A stretch of DNA of 64,000 bases, taken from positions 6,511,501 to 6,575,500 of the forward strand of contig NC_021191.1 in NCBI RefSeq assembly GCF_000389965.1. Reading direction: 5' to 3'. Below the pieces are notes generated by a model. That model saw only the letters and a list, made by a program, of their open reading frames with translations. It made no database searches and was not told where the DNA came from. Positions 27,872 to 36,381 of the stretch are shown piece after piece (within the stretch, counting starts at the first letter, position 1; each line of letters starts with the position of its first letter). A program made the translations under genes and the position numbers. The DNA is from Actinoplanes sp. N902-109. GTDB lineage: Bacteria > Actinomycetota > Actinomycetes > Mycobacteriales > Micromonosporaceae.

Positions 27872-29235
27872 TTGACCGTGTATCCGTCGACCTGAGCCTG
27901 GTTCTTGATGGCGGTCTGCCACTCGGGCAACAGCGACACCAGGCTCTTGCCGCCGGCGATCGCCGGGGTGATCGTCTTGGCCCAGATGGCCTCCTGGCTG
28001 AAGATGCCCGAGCCCCAGCCGTCCCAGATCGACGTGCCGGCCTTGACGACGGGCTGCAGGTCCGTGGCGTAGTAGCCGCTCGCCTCCTGCTTCTTCACCC
28101 ACTTCTCCGCGGCGGGAGCGTACGCCGGGTAGCCGGGGGCGACCTCGACCTGGTAATCGTCGGCCGTGGTGACGAACTGGACGAAGCTCTCGGCGGCCTT
28201 GAGGTTCTTCGAGTGGCTGCTGACGAACCAGGTGCCGCCGCCGACGTTGCCCGTGACGGCGTCCTCGCCCTGCCAGGCCGGCGGGGCGGCGACGCCGAGC
28301 TCACCCTTCGGGACGTTGAGCGACTGCGGGTTGTTGAAGATGGCGCCCGCGTACCAGGCCGGGCCGGGCATGGTCAGGACCTTGCCGGAGTACTTCTTGA
28401 CGAACTCGGGCGTGAAGACGCTGACGTTCGGCGTGGTGCCGTTCTTGATCAGGGTGTCGAGCATGGCGGCGGCCCGCTGGCACTGCGGGGTGCCGGTGTC
28501 GACCGTGACCGACTTCGGGCCGGTGATGCCGTTCGCCTGGCACTTGCTGCCCCAGAAGTAGACCTCGGGGGTCCAGGCGTCGCCGACCGTGCCGACGATG
28601 TAGCCGGGGTGCTCGCGGGCGACCTTCTCCCCCAGGGCCTGGTACTGCTGCCAGGTGGTGGGGACCTGGTAGCCGAACTTGTCGAGCAGCGACTTGTTGT
28701 ACCAGAGCACGGCCTGAGCCAGGTCGTTGCGCAGGCAGTACACCTTGCCGTCGACGGTGCAGGGGTTCAGCGCACCCGCGGTGAACTTGTCGAGGGTGTC
28801 CTTCGGGACGAGCCCCTCGCTGAGCGTGGCGGCGTAGGCCTGCTTGCCGTTGCTCTTCTGGCTGGCCCAGGCCGCGTCGTTGTTCTGGCTCGAGAACACG
28901 ACGTCGGGCCATCCGCTCCCGGCGCGGTCGAACAGCTGGACCTTGGTCCGGAAGGAATTGGAGCCGTTGGCCGAGCCGTCGTACGTGACGACCTGGATCG
29001 GCACGCCGGGGTTGGCCTTCTGGAAGGCCTGAGCAGCCTTTGTCCGGTCGGCGTCCACCCACACCGTGATGGGCGCCTTGTCGTCCTGGCTGACCTGGGG
29101 GAAACCGTATTCCCCGGCACCGGTGCCGGTGCTGCCCCCGCCGCCGCAGCCGGCGAGGACGACGGTCAGCAGACCCGCCCCGCCGAGGGCGGTCAGCCGG
29201 GAGCGCAAGTTACGGACGCTGGTGAATCGAACCAT
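27868..29235 (-). CDS. Extracellular sugar-binding lipoprotein of CUT1 ABC transporter
   Basis: This 455-residue type 1 solute-binding lipoprotein has lipobox LAGC after a hydrophobic signal (LTALGGAGLLTVVLAGC) and a glycine/serine spacer. The mature protein contains ITVWVDADRTKAAQAFQKANPG and KPAESFVQF-like AAESFVQFVT. It is the first gene of the seven-gene leftward operon. The ribosome site is AAGGAC. A promoter with an embedded GntR operator lies 50-80 bp upstream. The operon content suggests an L-galactose- or L-fucose-containing ligand, possibly an oligosaccharide. Confidence 0.92.
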   Translation of the reverse strand: MVRFTSVRNLRSRLTALGGAGLLTVVLAGCGGGGSTGTGAGEYGFPQVSQDDKAPITVWVDADRTKAAQAFQKANPGVPIQVVTYDGSANGSNSFRTKVQLFDRAGSGWPDVVFSSQNNDAAWASQKSNGKQAYAATLSEGLVPKDTLDKFTAGALNPCTVDGKVYCLRNDLAQAVLWYNKSLLDKFGYQVPTTWQQYQALGEKVAREHPGYIVGTVGDAWTPEVYFWGSKCQANGITGPKSVTVDTGTPQCQRAAAMLDTLIKNGTTPNVSVFTPEFVKKYSGKVLTMPGPAWYAGAIFNNPQSLNVPKGELGVAAPPAWQGEDAVTGNVGGGTWFVSSHSKNLKAAESFVQFVTTADDYQVEVAPGYPAYAPAAEKWVKKQEASGYYATDLQPVVKAGTSIWDGWGSGIFSQEAIWAKTITPAIAGGKSLVSLLPEWQTAIKNQAQVDGYTVK

Positions 29236-29286
29236 GTCGTAGTCCTTTTTTGATCATCCTTATTGACGCCGCGTTCATCGATCCGA

Positions 29287-29316
29287 AATATAAGGGCATA
29301 CGTATGATGTCTGCAA
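29287..29316 (-). promoter_or_regulatory. Promoter of leftward sugar operon with GntR operator in its spacer
   Basis: On the minus strand -35 TTGCAG (29311-29316) and -10 TATATT (29287-29292) have an 18-bp spacer. That spacer (29293-29310) is the operator: TATGATGT on the plus strand is identical to the half-site at 21717-21724, centred on CATACGTATG. Bound repressor would block polymerase directly. The site also lies 46 bp before the divergent dehydrogenase gene, so it can control both operons. Confidence 0.75.
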
Positions 29317-29355
29317 GGGTCTGCTGAGATCCGGATGAGGGCGAGGTAACCAACG

Positions 29356-30384
29356 ATGAAAGGCACGGCATACGAGGGAGCGGGCAGCCTGCGGACGGTG
29401 TCCGTGGAGCCGTCGGCCCCGGCCGCCGGCGAGGTGCAGATCGCGGTGGCCTACTGCGGTCTGTGCGGCACCGACCTGCACATCGCACACGGGAACATGG
29501 ACGCCCGGGTGCGCACCCCGCTGATCTTCGGCCACGAGGCGTCGGGCACCGTCGCCGCTACCGGGCCGGGCGTGACCGGCTTCCCGGCCGGCGCTCCGGT
29601 CACTGTGATGCCGCTGCTCTGGGACGGCACGTGTGCCGCCTGCCTGGCCGGCCATCAGCACATCTGCCAGAACTTGACGTTCGTCGGCATCGACTCCCCC
29701 GGTGCCCTGCAGCAACGCTGGAACGTGCCGGCCGCCATCGTGCTGCCCCTGCCCGCGGGGCTGGACCTGCGCACCGCCGCCCTCGTCGAGCCGGTCGCCG
29801 TCGCCGTGCACGACGTGCGGCGCGCCGAGCTGCAGATCGGCGATCAGGTCGTGGTCCTGGGCGGCGGCCCGATCGGCGTCCTCATCGCCGTCGTGGCCCG
29901 CCACGCGGGGGCCCGGGTCGTCGTGGCCGAGATCGACGCTACGCGCCGCGACCTGGTCGCCGCGCTCGGTTTCGACGTTCTCGACCCGTCCGATACCGGT
30001 TTCGCCGCCGAGGTCGAGCGCCGCACCGGCGGGGCGGGTGCCGACGTGGTCTTCGAGGTCTCCGGTGCCGCCGCCGCGGTGCGCACCGCCACCGCCCTGG
30101 CCAAGGTGCGGGGCACGATCGTCGTGGTCGCCATCCACGCGGCCCCCCGCGAGGTCGACCTGCAGCGGGTCTTCTGGCGCGAGCTGCGCCTGCTCGGCGC
30201 GCGGGTCTACCAGCGATCCGACTTCGAGCGCGCGATCGAGCTGCTGGACGGTGGCGTCATCCCCGCGCAGGAGCTGATCACCGGTGTCGTGCCCCTGGAA
30301 GGCACCGCCGACGCCATGGCCGACCTGGCGGCCGGACGGGCGATGAAGATCCTGGTGGACGTCGCGGGGCAGGAGCAGGCATGA
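29356..30384 (+). CDS. Zinc-dependent alcohol dehydrogenase (MDR family)
   Basis: This 342-residue medium-chain dehydrogenase has catalytic-zinc motifs CGLCGTD and GHEASG and a Rossmann motif LGGGPIG. The structural-zinc loop is DGTCAACLAGHQHIC, in which the first of the usual four Cys seems to be Asp. It is related to sorbitol/threonine/L-galactonate dehydrogenases. It is the first of four coupled genes, with the SDR start overlapping by 4 bp. In this operon it could oxidise C5 of 2-keto-3-deoxy-L-galactonate to the 2,5-diketo acid (inference). Ribosome site GAGGT. Confidence 0.85.
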   Translation: MKGTAYEGAGSLRTVSVEPSAPAAGEVQIAVAYCGLCGTDLHIAHGNMDARVRTPLIFGHEASGTVAATGPGVTGFPAGAPVTVMPLLWDGTCAACLAGHQHICQNLTFVGIDSPGALQQRWNVPAAIVLPLPAGLDLRTAALVEPVAVAVHDVRRAELQIGDQVVVLGGGPIGVLIAVVARHAGARVVVAEIDATRRDLVAALGFDVLDPSDTGFAAEVERRTGGAGADVVFEVSGAAAAVRTATALAKVRGTIVVVAIHAAPREVDLQRVFWRELRLLGARVYQRSDFERAIELLDGGVIPAQELITGVVPLEGTADAMADLAAGRAMKILVDVAGQEQA

Positions 30385-31136
30385 GCGGGTTGTTCGATCT
30401 CAGCGGGCGGCTCGCCGTCGTCACCGGCGCCCGCCGGGGCATCGGGCGGGCCATGGCCGAGGCCCTCGCGGCGGCCGGCGCGGACATCATCGGCGTGAGC
30501 GCCCAGCTGCGCCCCGACGACGAGGTCGCGCAGACCGTACGCGCCCTCGGCCGCTCCTTCGAGGCCCACGCCGTCGACTTCGCCGACCGCGCGGCGGTCA
30601 CCGCACTGGGCACCGAGCTCGCCCGGCGCGCCCCGGACATCCTGGTCAACAACGCCGGCACCATCGAACGGGCCCCCGCGGCCCAGCACCCGGCGGCCTG
30701 GTGGGACCGGGTCATCGAGGTCGACCTGTCGAGCCAGTTCGTGCTGACCCAGCTGGTCGCGGCGCCGATGCTGGAACGCGGCCACGGCAAGATCATCTTC
30801 ACGGCGAGCCTGCTCAGCTTTCAGGGCGGCATCAACGTGCCGGGCTACGCCGCCGCCAAGTCCGGCATCGCCGGGCTCACCAAGGCGCTGGCCAACGAGT
30901 GGGCCGGTCAGGGCGTGAACGTCAACGCCATCGCCCCCGGCTACATCGCCACCGACAACACCGCGGCCCTGCAACAGGATCCGGACCGCTCCCGGTCGAT
31001 CCTGGAGCGCATCCCGGCCGGCCGCTGGGGTCGCGGCGACGACCTGGCCGGCAGCACCGTCTTCCTCAGCTCGGCGGCGTCCGACTACGTCTCCGGGGTC
31101 ATCCTCCCGGTCGACGGCGGGTGGCTGGGCCGATGA
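30381..31136 (+). CDS. SDR oxidoreductase, KduD (2-deoxy-D-gluconate 3-dehydrogenase)-like
   Basis: This 251-residue short-chain dehydrogenase has cofactor motif TGARRGIG, NNAGT, catalytic Ser in TASLLSF and YAAAK, and a closing PVDGGWLGR typical of KduD-like enzymes. KduD interconverts 2,5-diketo-3-deoxygluconate and 2-keto-3-deoxygluconate. With the preceding MDR enzyme it could invert C5 of a keto-deoxy acid. The start overlaps the MDR stop and the stop overlaps the aldolase start, both ATGA. A 2-keto-3-deoxy-L-fuconate dehydrogenase role is the main alternative. Confidence 0.85.
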   Translation: MSGLFDLSGRLAVVTGARRGIGRAMAEALAAAGADIIGVSAQLRPDDEVAQTVRALGRSFEAHAVDFADRAAVTALGTELARRAPDILVNNAGTIERAPAAQHPAAWWDRVIEVDLSSQFVLTQLVAAPMLERGHGKIIFTASLLSFQGGINVPGYAAAKSGIAGLTKALANEWAGQGVNVNAIAPGYIATDNTAALQQDPDRSRSILERIPAGRWGRGDDLAGSTVFLSSAASDYVSGVILPVDGGWLGR

Positions 31137-31750
31137 CCGAAGCGGAGCTGGCCCGGATCCGGGTGCTGCCGGTCGTCGTGATCGACGACCCGGGGCACGC
31201 CGAACCGCTCGCGCACGCCCTCACCGAGGGGGGCGTGCCGTGCGCGGAGATCACCCTGCGGACACCGGAGGCCCTCGCGGCGCTCGCCGCGGTCGCCGGC
31301 CGCGACGGCTTCGTCGTCGGTGCCGGCACCGTCCGGTCCCGCGACCAGGCCGCCCGCGCCGCCGACGCCGGCGCGCGCTTCCTGGTCAGCCCCGGCTTCG
31401 ACCGCCGGATCAGCGAGTACGCGGCGCAGCGGGGCGCCCCGCTGATCCCCGGCGTGGCCACGGCGAGCGAGCTGATGGCGGCGGCCGCCGCGGGGCATGC
31501 GACGGTGAAGTTCTTCCCCGCCGCGCTCCTCGGCGGACCCGCGGCGGTGTCGGCGCTGTCCGGCCCGTTCCCGGACATCCGGTTCGTCCCCAGCGGAGGG
31601 ATTGCCCTCGCCAACGCCGCGGAGTACGACCTCGGCCCGGTGCTGACGGTGAGCACGAGCTGGATCGCGCCGCGGGACGTCATCGCCGCCGGGCGGTTCG
31701 ACGAGATCGCCGACCGGGCGCGGCGGTTCCGCGCCGTGCTGAGCCGATGA
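31133..31750 (+). CDS. eda: KDPG/KHG aldolase
   Basis: This 205-residue class I aldolase cleaves 2-keto-3-deoxy-6-phosphogluconate (or the galactonate epimer) to pyruvate and glyceraldehyde 3-phosphate. The catalytic Glu is in AEITLRTPEA and the Schiff-base Lys in TVKFFPA. VGAGTV and FVPSGGI complete the usual pattern, and length fits. It is coupled by 4-bp overlaps to the SDR and kinase genes. Together with the kinase it forms the lower half of the proposed pathway. Confidence 0.93.
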   Translation: MTEAELARIRVLPVVVIDDPGHAEPLAHALTEGGVPCAEITLRTPEALAALAAVAGRDGFVVGAGTVRSRDQAARAADAGARFLVSPGFDRRISEYAAQRGAPLIPGVATASELMAAAAAGHATVKFFPAALLGGPAAVSALSGPFPDIRFVPSGGIALANAAEYDLGPVLTVSTSWIAPRDVIAAGRFDEIADRARRFRAVLSR

Positions 31751-32706
31751 TCGACCGGATCGTCACCCTCGGCGAGGCCCTGGCCGTCTTCCGTACGGGT
31801 CCGGGCGGGCCGCTCTGGCAGGCCCGGCACGTCGAGCTGTCGACGGGCGGCGCGGAGGCCAACGTCGCCATGGCGGTGGCCCGGCGCGGCGTACCGGTGA
31901 GCTGGTTCGGTCGCGTCGGTGCCGACGAGCTCGGCCGCCGTGTCGTGCGGGAACTGCGCGCCGAGGGCGTCGACGTGCACGCCACCGTCGACCGGGAGCA
32001 TCCCACCGGTCTGCTGGTGAAGGACATCCGCCCCGGCGGGCGTACCAGCGTCGGGTATTACCGGCGCGACAGCGCGGGCAGCCGCCTGGAGGTCGCCGAC
32101 GTCGACCGGATCCCGCTGGACGCCGGCGCCCTGCTGCATCTCACCGGGATCACCCCGGGGCTCTCGGCCGGTTGCGGGGCCGCCGTCGCGCGGCTGGCCG
32201 AACGGGCCACCGCGGCCGGGGCGACCCTGTCCTTCGACGTCAACCACCGCCGCAAGCTGTGGTCCGACGACAGCGCCGCCCCGGTCTACCGCGCTCTGGC
32301 CGCGCGGGCCGATCTGCTGTTCGCCAGCGTCGAGGAGGTGCCGCTGCTGCTGCCCGGCTGGACCGGCACCCAGGCGGACGCCGCCGCGCGTGCGCTGGCC
32401 GGCCGGGGGCACCGGCAGGTCGTGGTGACCGCCGGCGCCCGGGGCGCGTACGCCCTGATCGACGGGACCGGCTACGAGGTGGCGGCGGTCCCGCTCGACG
32501 GCATCGTGGACACCGTCGGCGCGGGTGACGCCTTCGTCGGCGGCTACCTGGCCGAGCTGGTCGCGGGCAGTCCGGTGCGGCAGCGACTGCGCACAGCCGC
32601 CGTGCTCGGTGCGGCTGCCTGCCGCCATCCGGGCGACTGGGAGGGCGTGGCCGACACCGCGGGCCTGGAGCCGGACGGCGTCCCGGCCGATCCGGTCAGC
32701 CGTTGA
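31747..32706 (+). CDS. kdgK: PfkB-family sugar kinase, 2-keto-3-deoxygluconate kinase
   Basis: This 319-residue ribokinase-fold kinase is predicted to phosphorylate KDG at O6. Motifs: GEALAVF at the start, GGAEANVA, and the PfkB signature DTVGAGDAFVGGYL with the catalytic Asp. VNHRRKLW is typical of KDG kinases. It is the last gene of the four-gene operon. Its 3' end overlaps the convergent cupin gene by 11 bp. A kinase needs a C6 hydroxyl, which argues that the sugar of this regulon is not solely a 6-deoxy sugar. Confidence 0.9.
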   Translation: MIDRIVTLGEALAVFRTGPGGPLWQARHVELSTGGAEANVAMAVARRGVPVSWFGRVGADELGRRVVRELRAEGVDVHATVDREHPTGLLVKDIRPGGRTSVGYYRRDSAGSRLEVADVDRIPLDAGALLHLTGITPGLSAGCGAAVARLAERATAAGATLSFDVNHRRKLWSDDSAAPVYRALAARADLLFASVEEVPLLLPGWTGTQADAAARALAGRGHRQVVVTAGARGAYALIDGTGYEVAAVPLDGIVDTVGAGDAFVGGYLAELVAGSPVRQRLRTAAVLGAAACRHPGDWEGVADTAGLEPDGVPADPVSR

Positions 32707-33181
32707 CGGCCCCGGTGTCGTCCGAGGCGTACTCGTTCGAGATCTCGGTGGCGTAGTTCTTCCACAGCGGCTTCATGGTGTCGGCGTCGACCGGCTGCCC
32801 GGAGTCGATCAGGGCTTTGAAGTCCCGGAAGTACTGCACGTACAGATCCGGTGTGAAGGTGTTCAGCATGACCGCCGTCTCCGCGCCCGGATTGGCGAAC
32901 GTGTGCGGCGCCCCGGTCGGCACGATGATCCAGGTGCCGGGACCGGCGTCGTACTCGTCCTCGCCGATCGTGAACCGCAGAGTGCCCGACAGCACGTAGA
33001 AGCCTTCGTCGTGCTGGGCGTGGCGATGCTGCAACGGGCTCGGGAAGCCCGGCGGGATGGTGATCTCGGCGAACCCCAGCCGATGCTCGGTGTGCGCACC
33101 GTCCTCCAGGATCCGGATCTGCGCCGGGCCGCTGCTGAGGGTCTCGCCCTCACCGGGACGCACGATGGATACCTTCGCCAT
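32696..33181 (-). CDS. Cupin-domain protein
   Basis: This 161-residue single-domain cupin has the first metal motif LQHRHAQHDEGFYVLSG and the second PTGAPHTFANPG. A C-terminal helical tail (YVQYFRDFKALIDSG) resembles quercetinase-like or storage cupins in which the tail covers the barrel. Metal-binding histidines are present, so an enzyme or metal-dependent sensor is possible; no substrate can be named. It starts 15 bp after the AraC gene on the same strand and is probably co-transcribed with it. Confidence 0.85.
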   Translation of the reverse strand: MAKVSIVRPGEGETLSSGPAQIRILEDGAHTEHRLGFAEITIPPGFPSPLQHRHAQHDEGFYVLSGTLRFTIGEDEYDAGPGTWIIVPTGAPHTFANPGAETAVMLNTFTPDLYVQYFRDFKALIDSGQPVDADTMKPLWKNYATEISNEYASDDTGAVNG

Positions 33182-33196
33182 TGACTTCTCCCCTTG

Positions 33197-34162
33197 CTAC
33201 TCCGTGCCTTGGTGATCACCATCCTGTTCCGCGCCGGTTCCGCGCGTCTTGGTCATCTGTGCACGGTTGCTGGTCACCAGTGCACGAGCGTTGTAGCCGT
33301 ACGTCGTCTTGAACAGCTTGCTGAAGTGCGCCGGGTCCGAGAAACCCCACCGGGCGGCAACGGCCGTCACCGTACGCCCGCTTCCGGTCAGCTCGGCCCG
33401 GCAGCGCTCCAGGCGGCGACGGCGGATCAGGGCCGCGACCGTGAGCGGCTGATCCTCGAACAACTTGTGCAGACGTCGCACGGAGATGTGGTGGGCCGCG
33501 GCGACGCCGGGCGGGGACAGATCAGGATCGGCCAGCCGGGCGTCGATGTAGCCGATGATCCGATCGCGCAGCCGTTCGTCCGGGGCCGGTTGCTCGTCGC
33601 CCAGCCGGGCCTCCAGCGAGACCGCGATCAGCTCGACGACGGCCGCCGCCGACCGCAGGGCCTCACCCGCGCGAAACCCGGTCGCGGACCGGGCCGATTC
33701 CCGGGCCAGGGCGGAGACGAGGGCACCCGGACCGTGGCTGCCGTCGATCCGCACCCCGACGACCCGGTCGAGGTGCGCGGGACGGATCCGCAGTTCCCGG
33801 CGCGGCAGCAGAATGGTGACGTGTGACGAGGCGGTGCTCTCGAACCGGTACGGCCGGGTGGGGTCGAGCAGCACCAGGTCACCCGGCCCGAGTTCGGCGT
33901 CGCCCCGGCCCTGCTCGATCCGCGTCCGGCCGCGGGTCAGCACCTTGACCGCCAGGTTGTCGCCGTCCCGGGCGGCACGCTCCTTGCCGACGCACGCGCT
34001 CTCGGGCGTGTCCAGCGAGATCAGCCGTAGCGGCCCGAGCTCGCGCGTGACGATCCGGGCCCGGAAATCCGCCCGGGCCAGCCGGTTGACCAACGGCGGG
34101 ATCCCGCTGGCCGTCAGCTGGTCCTGGAACGTCGCAAGGTCGCTGATCACCCGGTTACCCAT
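33197..34162 (-). CDS. AraC-family transcriptional regulator
   Basis: This protein of about 321 residues has an N-terminal AraC_binding_2-type sensing domain (ARIVTRELGPLRLISLDTP, GPGDLVLLDPTRPY) and a C-terminal double helix-turn-helix (GVAAAHHISVRRLHKLFE and AVAARWGFSDPAHFSKLFKTTYG). A GTG at 34165 is directly before ATG 34162 and either may start it. It probably regulates the coupled cupin gene and perhaps the divergent M4 protease; an 11-bp-phased direct repeat lies between the two start sites. Confidence 0.88.
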   Translation of the reverse strand: MGNRVISDLATFQDQLTASGIPPLVNRLARADFRARIVTRELGPLRLISLDTPESACVGKERAARDGDNLAVKVLTRGRTRIEQGRGDAELGPGDLVLLDPTRPYRFESTASSHVTILLPRRELRIRPAHLDRVVGVRIDGSHGPGALVSALARESARSATGFRAGEALRSAAAVVELIAVSLEARLGDEQPAPDERLRDRIIGYIDARLADPDLSPPGVAAAHHISVRRLHKLFEDQPLTVAALIRRRRLERCRAELTGSGRTVTAVAARWGFSDPAHFSKLFKTTYGYNARALVTSNRAQMTKTRGTGAEQDGDHQGTE

Positions 34163-34209
34163 CACCCGTCAACGATAGGCGCCGGCCCTGTTGTCGTCGT
34201 CGCGACAGG

Positions 34210-34228
34210 TTACCGGTTTCTTACCGGT
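34210..34228. promoter_or_regulatory. Phased direct repeat in the AraC-protease intergenic region
   Basis: TTACCGGT occurs at 34210-34217 and again at 34221-34228, exactly 11 bp apart (one helical turn). Such spacing is typical of dimeric regulators binding one DNA face, including AraC and PhoP types. It lies 49 bp before the AraC start and about 90 bp before the protease start. Confidence 0.45.
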
Positions 34229-34316
34229 CGCTCCCACGCCTGCCCATGGAGTGATGTCGATCGATAGCTTGCTGGTGCGTGACGACGGGTCACGCCTCAG
34301 TGGGAGGAGTTATCGG

Positions 34317-36350
34317 GTGAGGAGAACGCTTGCCTCGACCGGCACCATCGCTGTGGTGCTGGGGTTGGCGGCCGGAGTGCCGGCTGCCGCGCAGGGGGCA
34401 CCATCCGGCGGCGACCGGGTGCCCGACCGGGCCGCCGCGCTGGCCCGGGCCGACCAGGCCGTGTCGACGCACCGAGCGGCCATCAAGGGCGCGGACGGCG
34501 AGAAGTACATCGCCGGGCGTACCGTCATCGATGCCTCGGGCGCCTCGCATGCCCGTTACAGCCGGACCTACCGAGGCCTGCCGGTACGCGGCGGTGACTT
34601 CGTCGTGCACAGCGACGCGGCCGGCCGGTTCGCCGGGGCCGACGTGGCGCAGTCGTCGACGATCTCGCTCCCGTCCACGACTCCGGAGAAAACCGCGGAG
34701 CAGGCCGTCGACGCGGCCGAGCGGGGGTTCGCCGGCACCCTGACCGGGGTGCTCGGCAGCACGCTGATCGTGGACGCCGTGCGGACTCCGCGACTCGCCT
34801 GGCGCGTACGGCTGTCCGGGACCCGCACGGACGGCCAGACCCCGAGCAAGGAGAACGTCATCGTCGACGCCAGCACGGGCGCCGTGCTGCAACGCTGGGA
34901 CGACGTGCGGGTGTCCGTCCCGGACGAGCAGCTCGAGGCGGCGGCCACCGCCCCGGCGCCGGCGGCGCGCGTGGCCCGTACGCCGGCCAAGGGTACCGGT
35001 CTCGGCATCTACAATGGAGCCGTACCGCTCGACACGCAGCAGGACGGCAACAGTTACGCGCTGCAGGATCCGACCCGCGGCAACAACGCCACCTGCACGT
35101 TCGGCAACAACACCAGTTCGTGCAGCATCCTGTGGGACAGCGACAACGCCTGGGGCAACGGCACCCAGGCGGACCGCACCTCGGCGGGCGTGGACGCTCA
35201 CTACGCCGCCGCGCAGACCTGGGACTACTTCACGAAAGTCCACCAGCGCACCGGCATCCGTGGGGACGGCAACGGCGTCCGGGCCCAGGTCCACTACGGA
35301 TGGAACTACACCAACGCCTACTGGGACGGCCAGAGCGCGACGTTCGGCGACGGCCGGGACAACGCCAACCCGCTGGTGGCGCTTGACGTGGTGGCGCACG
35401 AGCTCAGCCACGGGTTGACCGACTCGCTCGCCGGTCTGGAGTACAACGACGACGCCGGCGGCCTCAACGAGTCGACCAGCGACATCTTCGGCTCGATGGT
35501 CGAGTTCGCCGCGAACAACCCCAATGACCCCGGCGACTACGACATCGGCGAGGAGATCAACCTGTACGGCAACGGGAAGCCGTTGCGCTTCATGTACCAG
35601 CCCAGCCTGGACGGCCGGTCCTTCGACTGCTACCAGTTCCCCTGGCCGGACTACGACCCGCACTACACCTCGGGCCCGGGCAACCACTTCTTCTACCTGC
35701 TCGCCGAGGGCACGTCCGGTGGCGTGCAGCCCAGCCCGACCTGCAACGGTTCCACCGTCACCGGCATCGGGCGGGAGCGCGCGGCGAAGATCTGGTTCCG
35801 CGCCCTGGACGCCTACTTCACCAGCACCGAGTCGTACCGGGGGGCCCGGCGGGACACGCTGAAGGCCGCCGCTGACCTCTACGGCATGTGCGGCGCCGAA
35901 TACCAGGCTGTGCAGACCGCCTGGTCCGCCGTGAACGTCTCCGGCTCCGACGCCGTGTGCACGGGCCCGGCCAGTCCCCCGCCGGCGACGCTTCCGCCGG
36001 TGGAGAGCAACTATTTCTCGAACACGACCCGGTTCAGCATTCCCGACGGCCCCATCGGCGAGGTCGTGTCGCCGATCACCGTCGCCCATCAGCCGACGTC
36101 GCCGCACGACCTGAAGGTCAAGGTGCTGATCTACCACGGTGAGCCGCGCGATCTCGTCGTCGATGTGATCGCCCCGGACGGTACGGTGTACAACGTCCAC
36201 AACCGCGAATACGGCTACTACGACAGCATCGACAAGACCTACGTCCTCGATGTGTCGTCGAAGCAGCCGAACGGGGTGTGGAACCTCCGCGTCCGCGACA
36301 AGAGTTCCCGGGACACGGGCACGATCGATTCCTGGTCGCTGCAGTTCTGA
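34317..36350 (+). CDS. Secreted M4 (thermolysin-like) metalloprotease with P-domain
   Basis: This 677-residue exported zinc protease has a signal peptide at about residues 1-27 (TLASTGTIAVVLGLAAGVPAAA) and an FTP/PepSY propeptide to about residue 220. The M4 catalytic domain carries zinc motif HELSH near residue 361 and the third ligand in GGLNESTSD. A proprotein-convertase P-domain spans about residues 570-677 (TRFSIPDGPIGEV to IDSWSLQF). ATGs are available upstream, but GTG 34317 has a GGAGGAG site 7 bp before it and begins the signal peptide. The P-domain probably aids folding or substrate binding. Confidence 0.9.
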   Translation: MRRTLASTGTIAVVLGLAAGVPAAAQGAPSGGDRVPDRAAALARADQAVSTHRAAIKGADGEKYIAGRTVIDASGASHARYSRTYRGLPVRGGDFVVHSDAAGRFAGADVAQSSTISLPSTTPEKTAEQAVDAAERGFAGTLTGVLGSTLIVDAVRTPRLAWRVRLSGTRTDGQTPSKENVIVDASTGAVLQRWDDVRVSVPDEQLEAAATAPAPAARVARTPAKGTGLGIYNGAVPLDTQQDGNSYALQDPTRGNNATCTFGNNTSSCSILWDSDNAWGNGTQADRTSAGVDAHYAAAQTWDYFTKVHQRTGIRGDGNGVRAQVHYGWNYTNAYWDGQSATFGDGRDNANPLVALDVVAHELSHGLTDSLAGLEYNDDAGGLNESTSDIFGSMVEFAANNPNDPGDYDIGEEINLYGNGKPLRFMYQPSLDGRSFDCYQFPWPDYDPHYTSGPGNHFFYLLAEGTSGGVQPSPTCNGSTVTGIGRERAAKIWFRALDAYFTSTESYRGARRDTLKAAADLYGMCGAEYQAVQTAWSAVNVSGSDAVCTGPASPPPATLPPVESNYFSNTTRFSIPDGPIGEVVSPITVAHQPTSPHDLKVKVLIYHGEPRDLVVDVIAPDGTVYNVHNREYGYYDSIDKTYVLDVSSKQPNGVWNLRVRDKSSRDTGTIDSWSLQF

Positions 36351-36381
36351 CGCCGTCGCCCTGTCTCCCGCCGGCGCCGGG

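Noticed and set aside
22659..32706. L-fucose as the only substrate of the GntR 2 regulon
   Set aside because: The operon includes a PfkB-type KDG kinase and a KDPG aldolase, which cannot act on a 6-deoxy keto acid. L-fucose may still share the upper enzymes.
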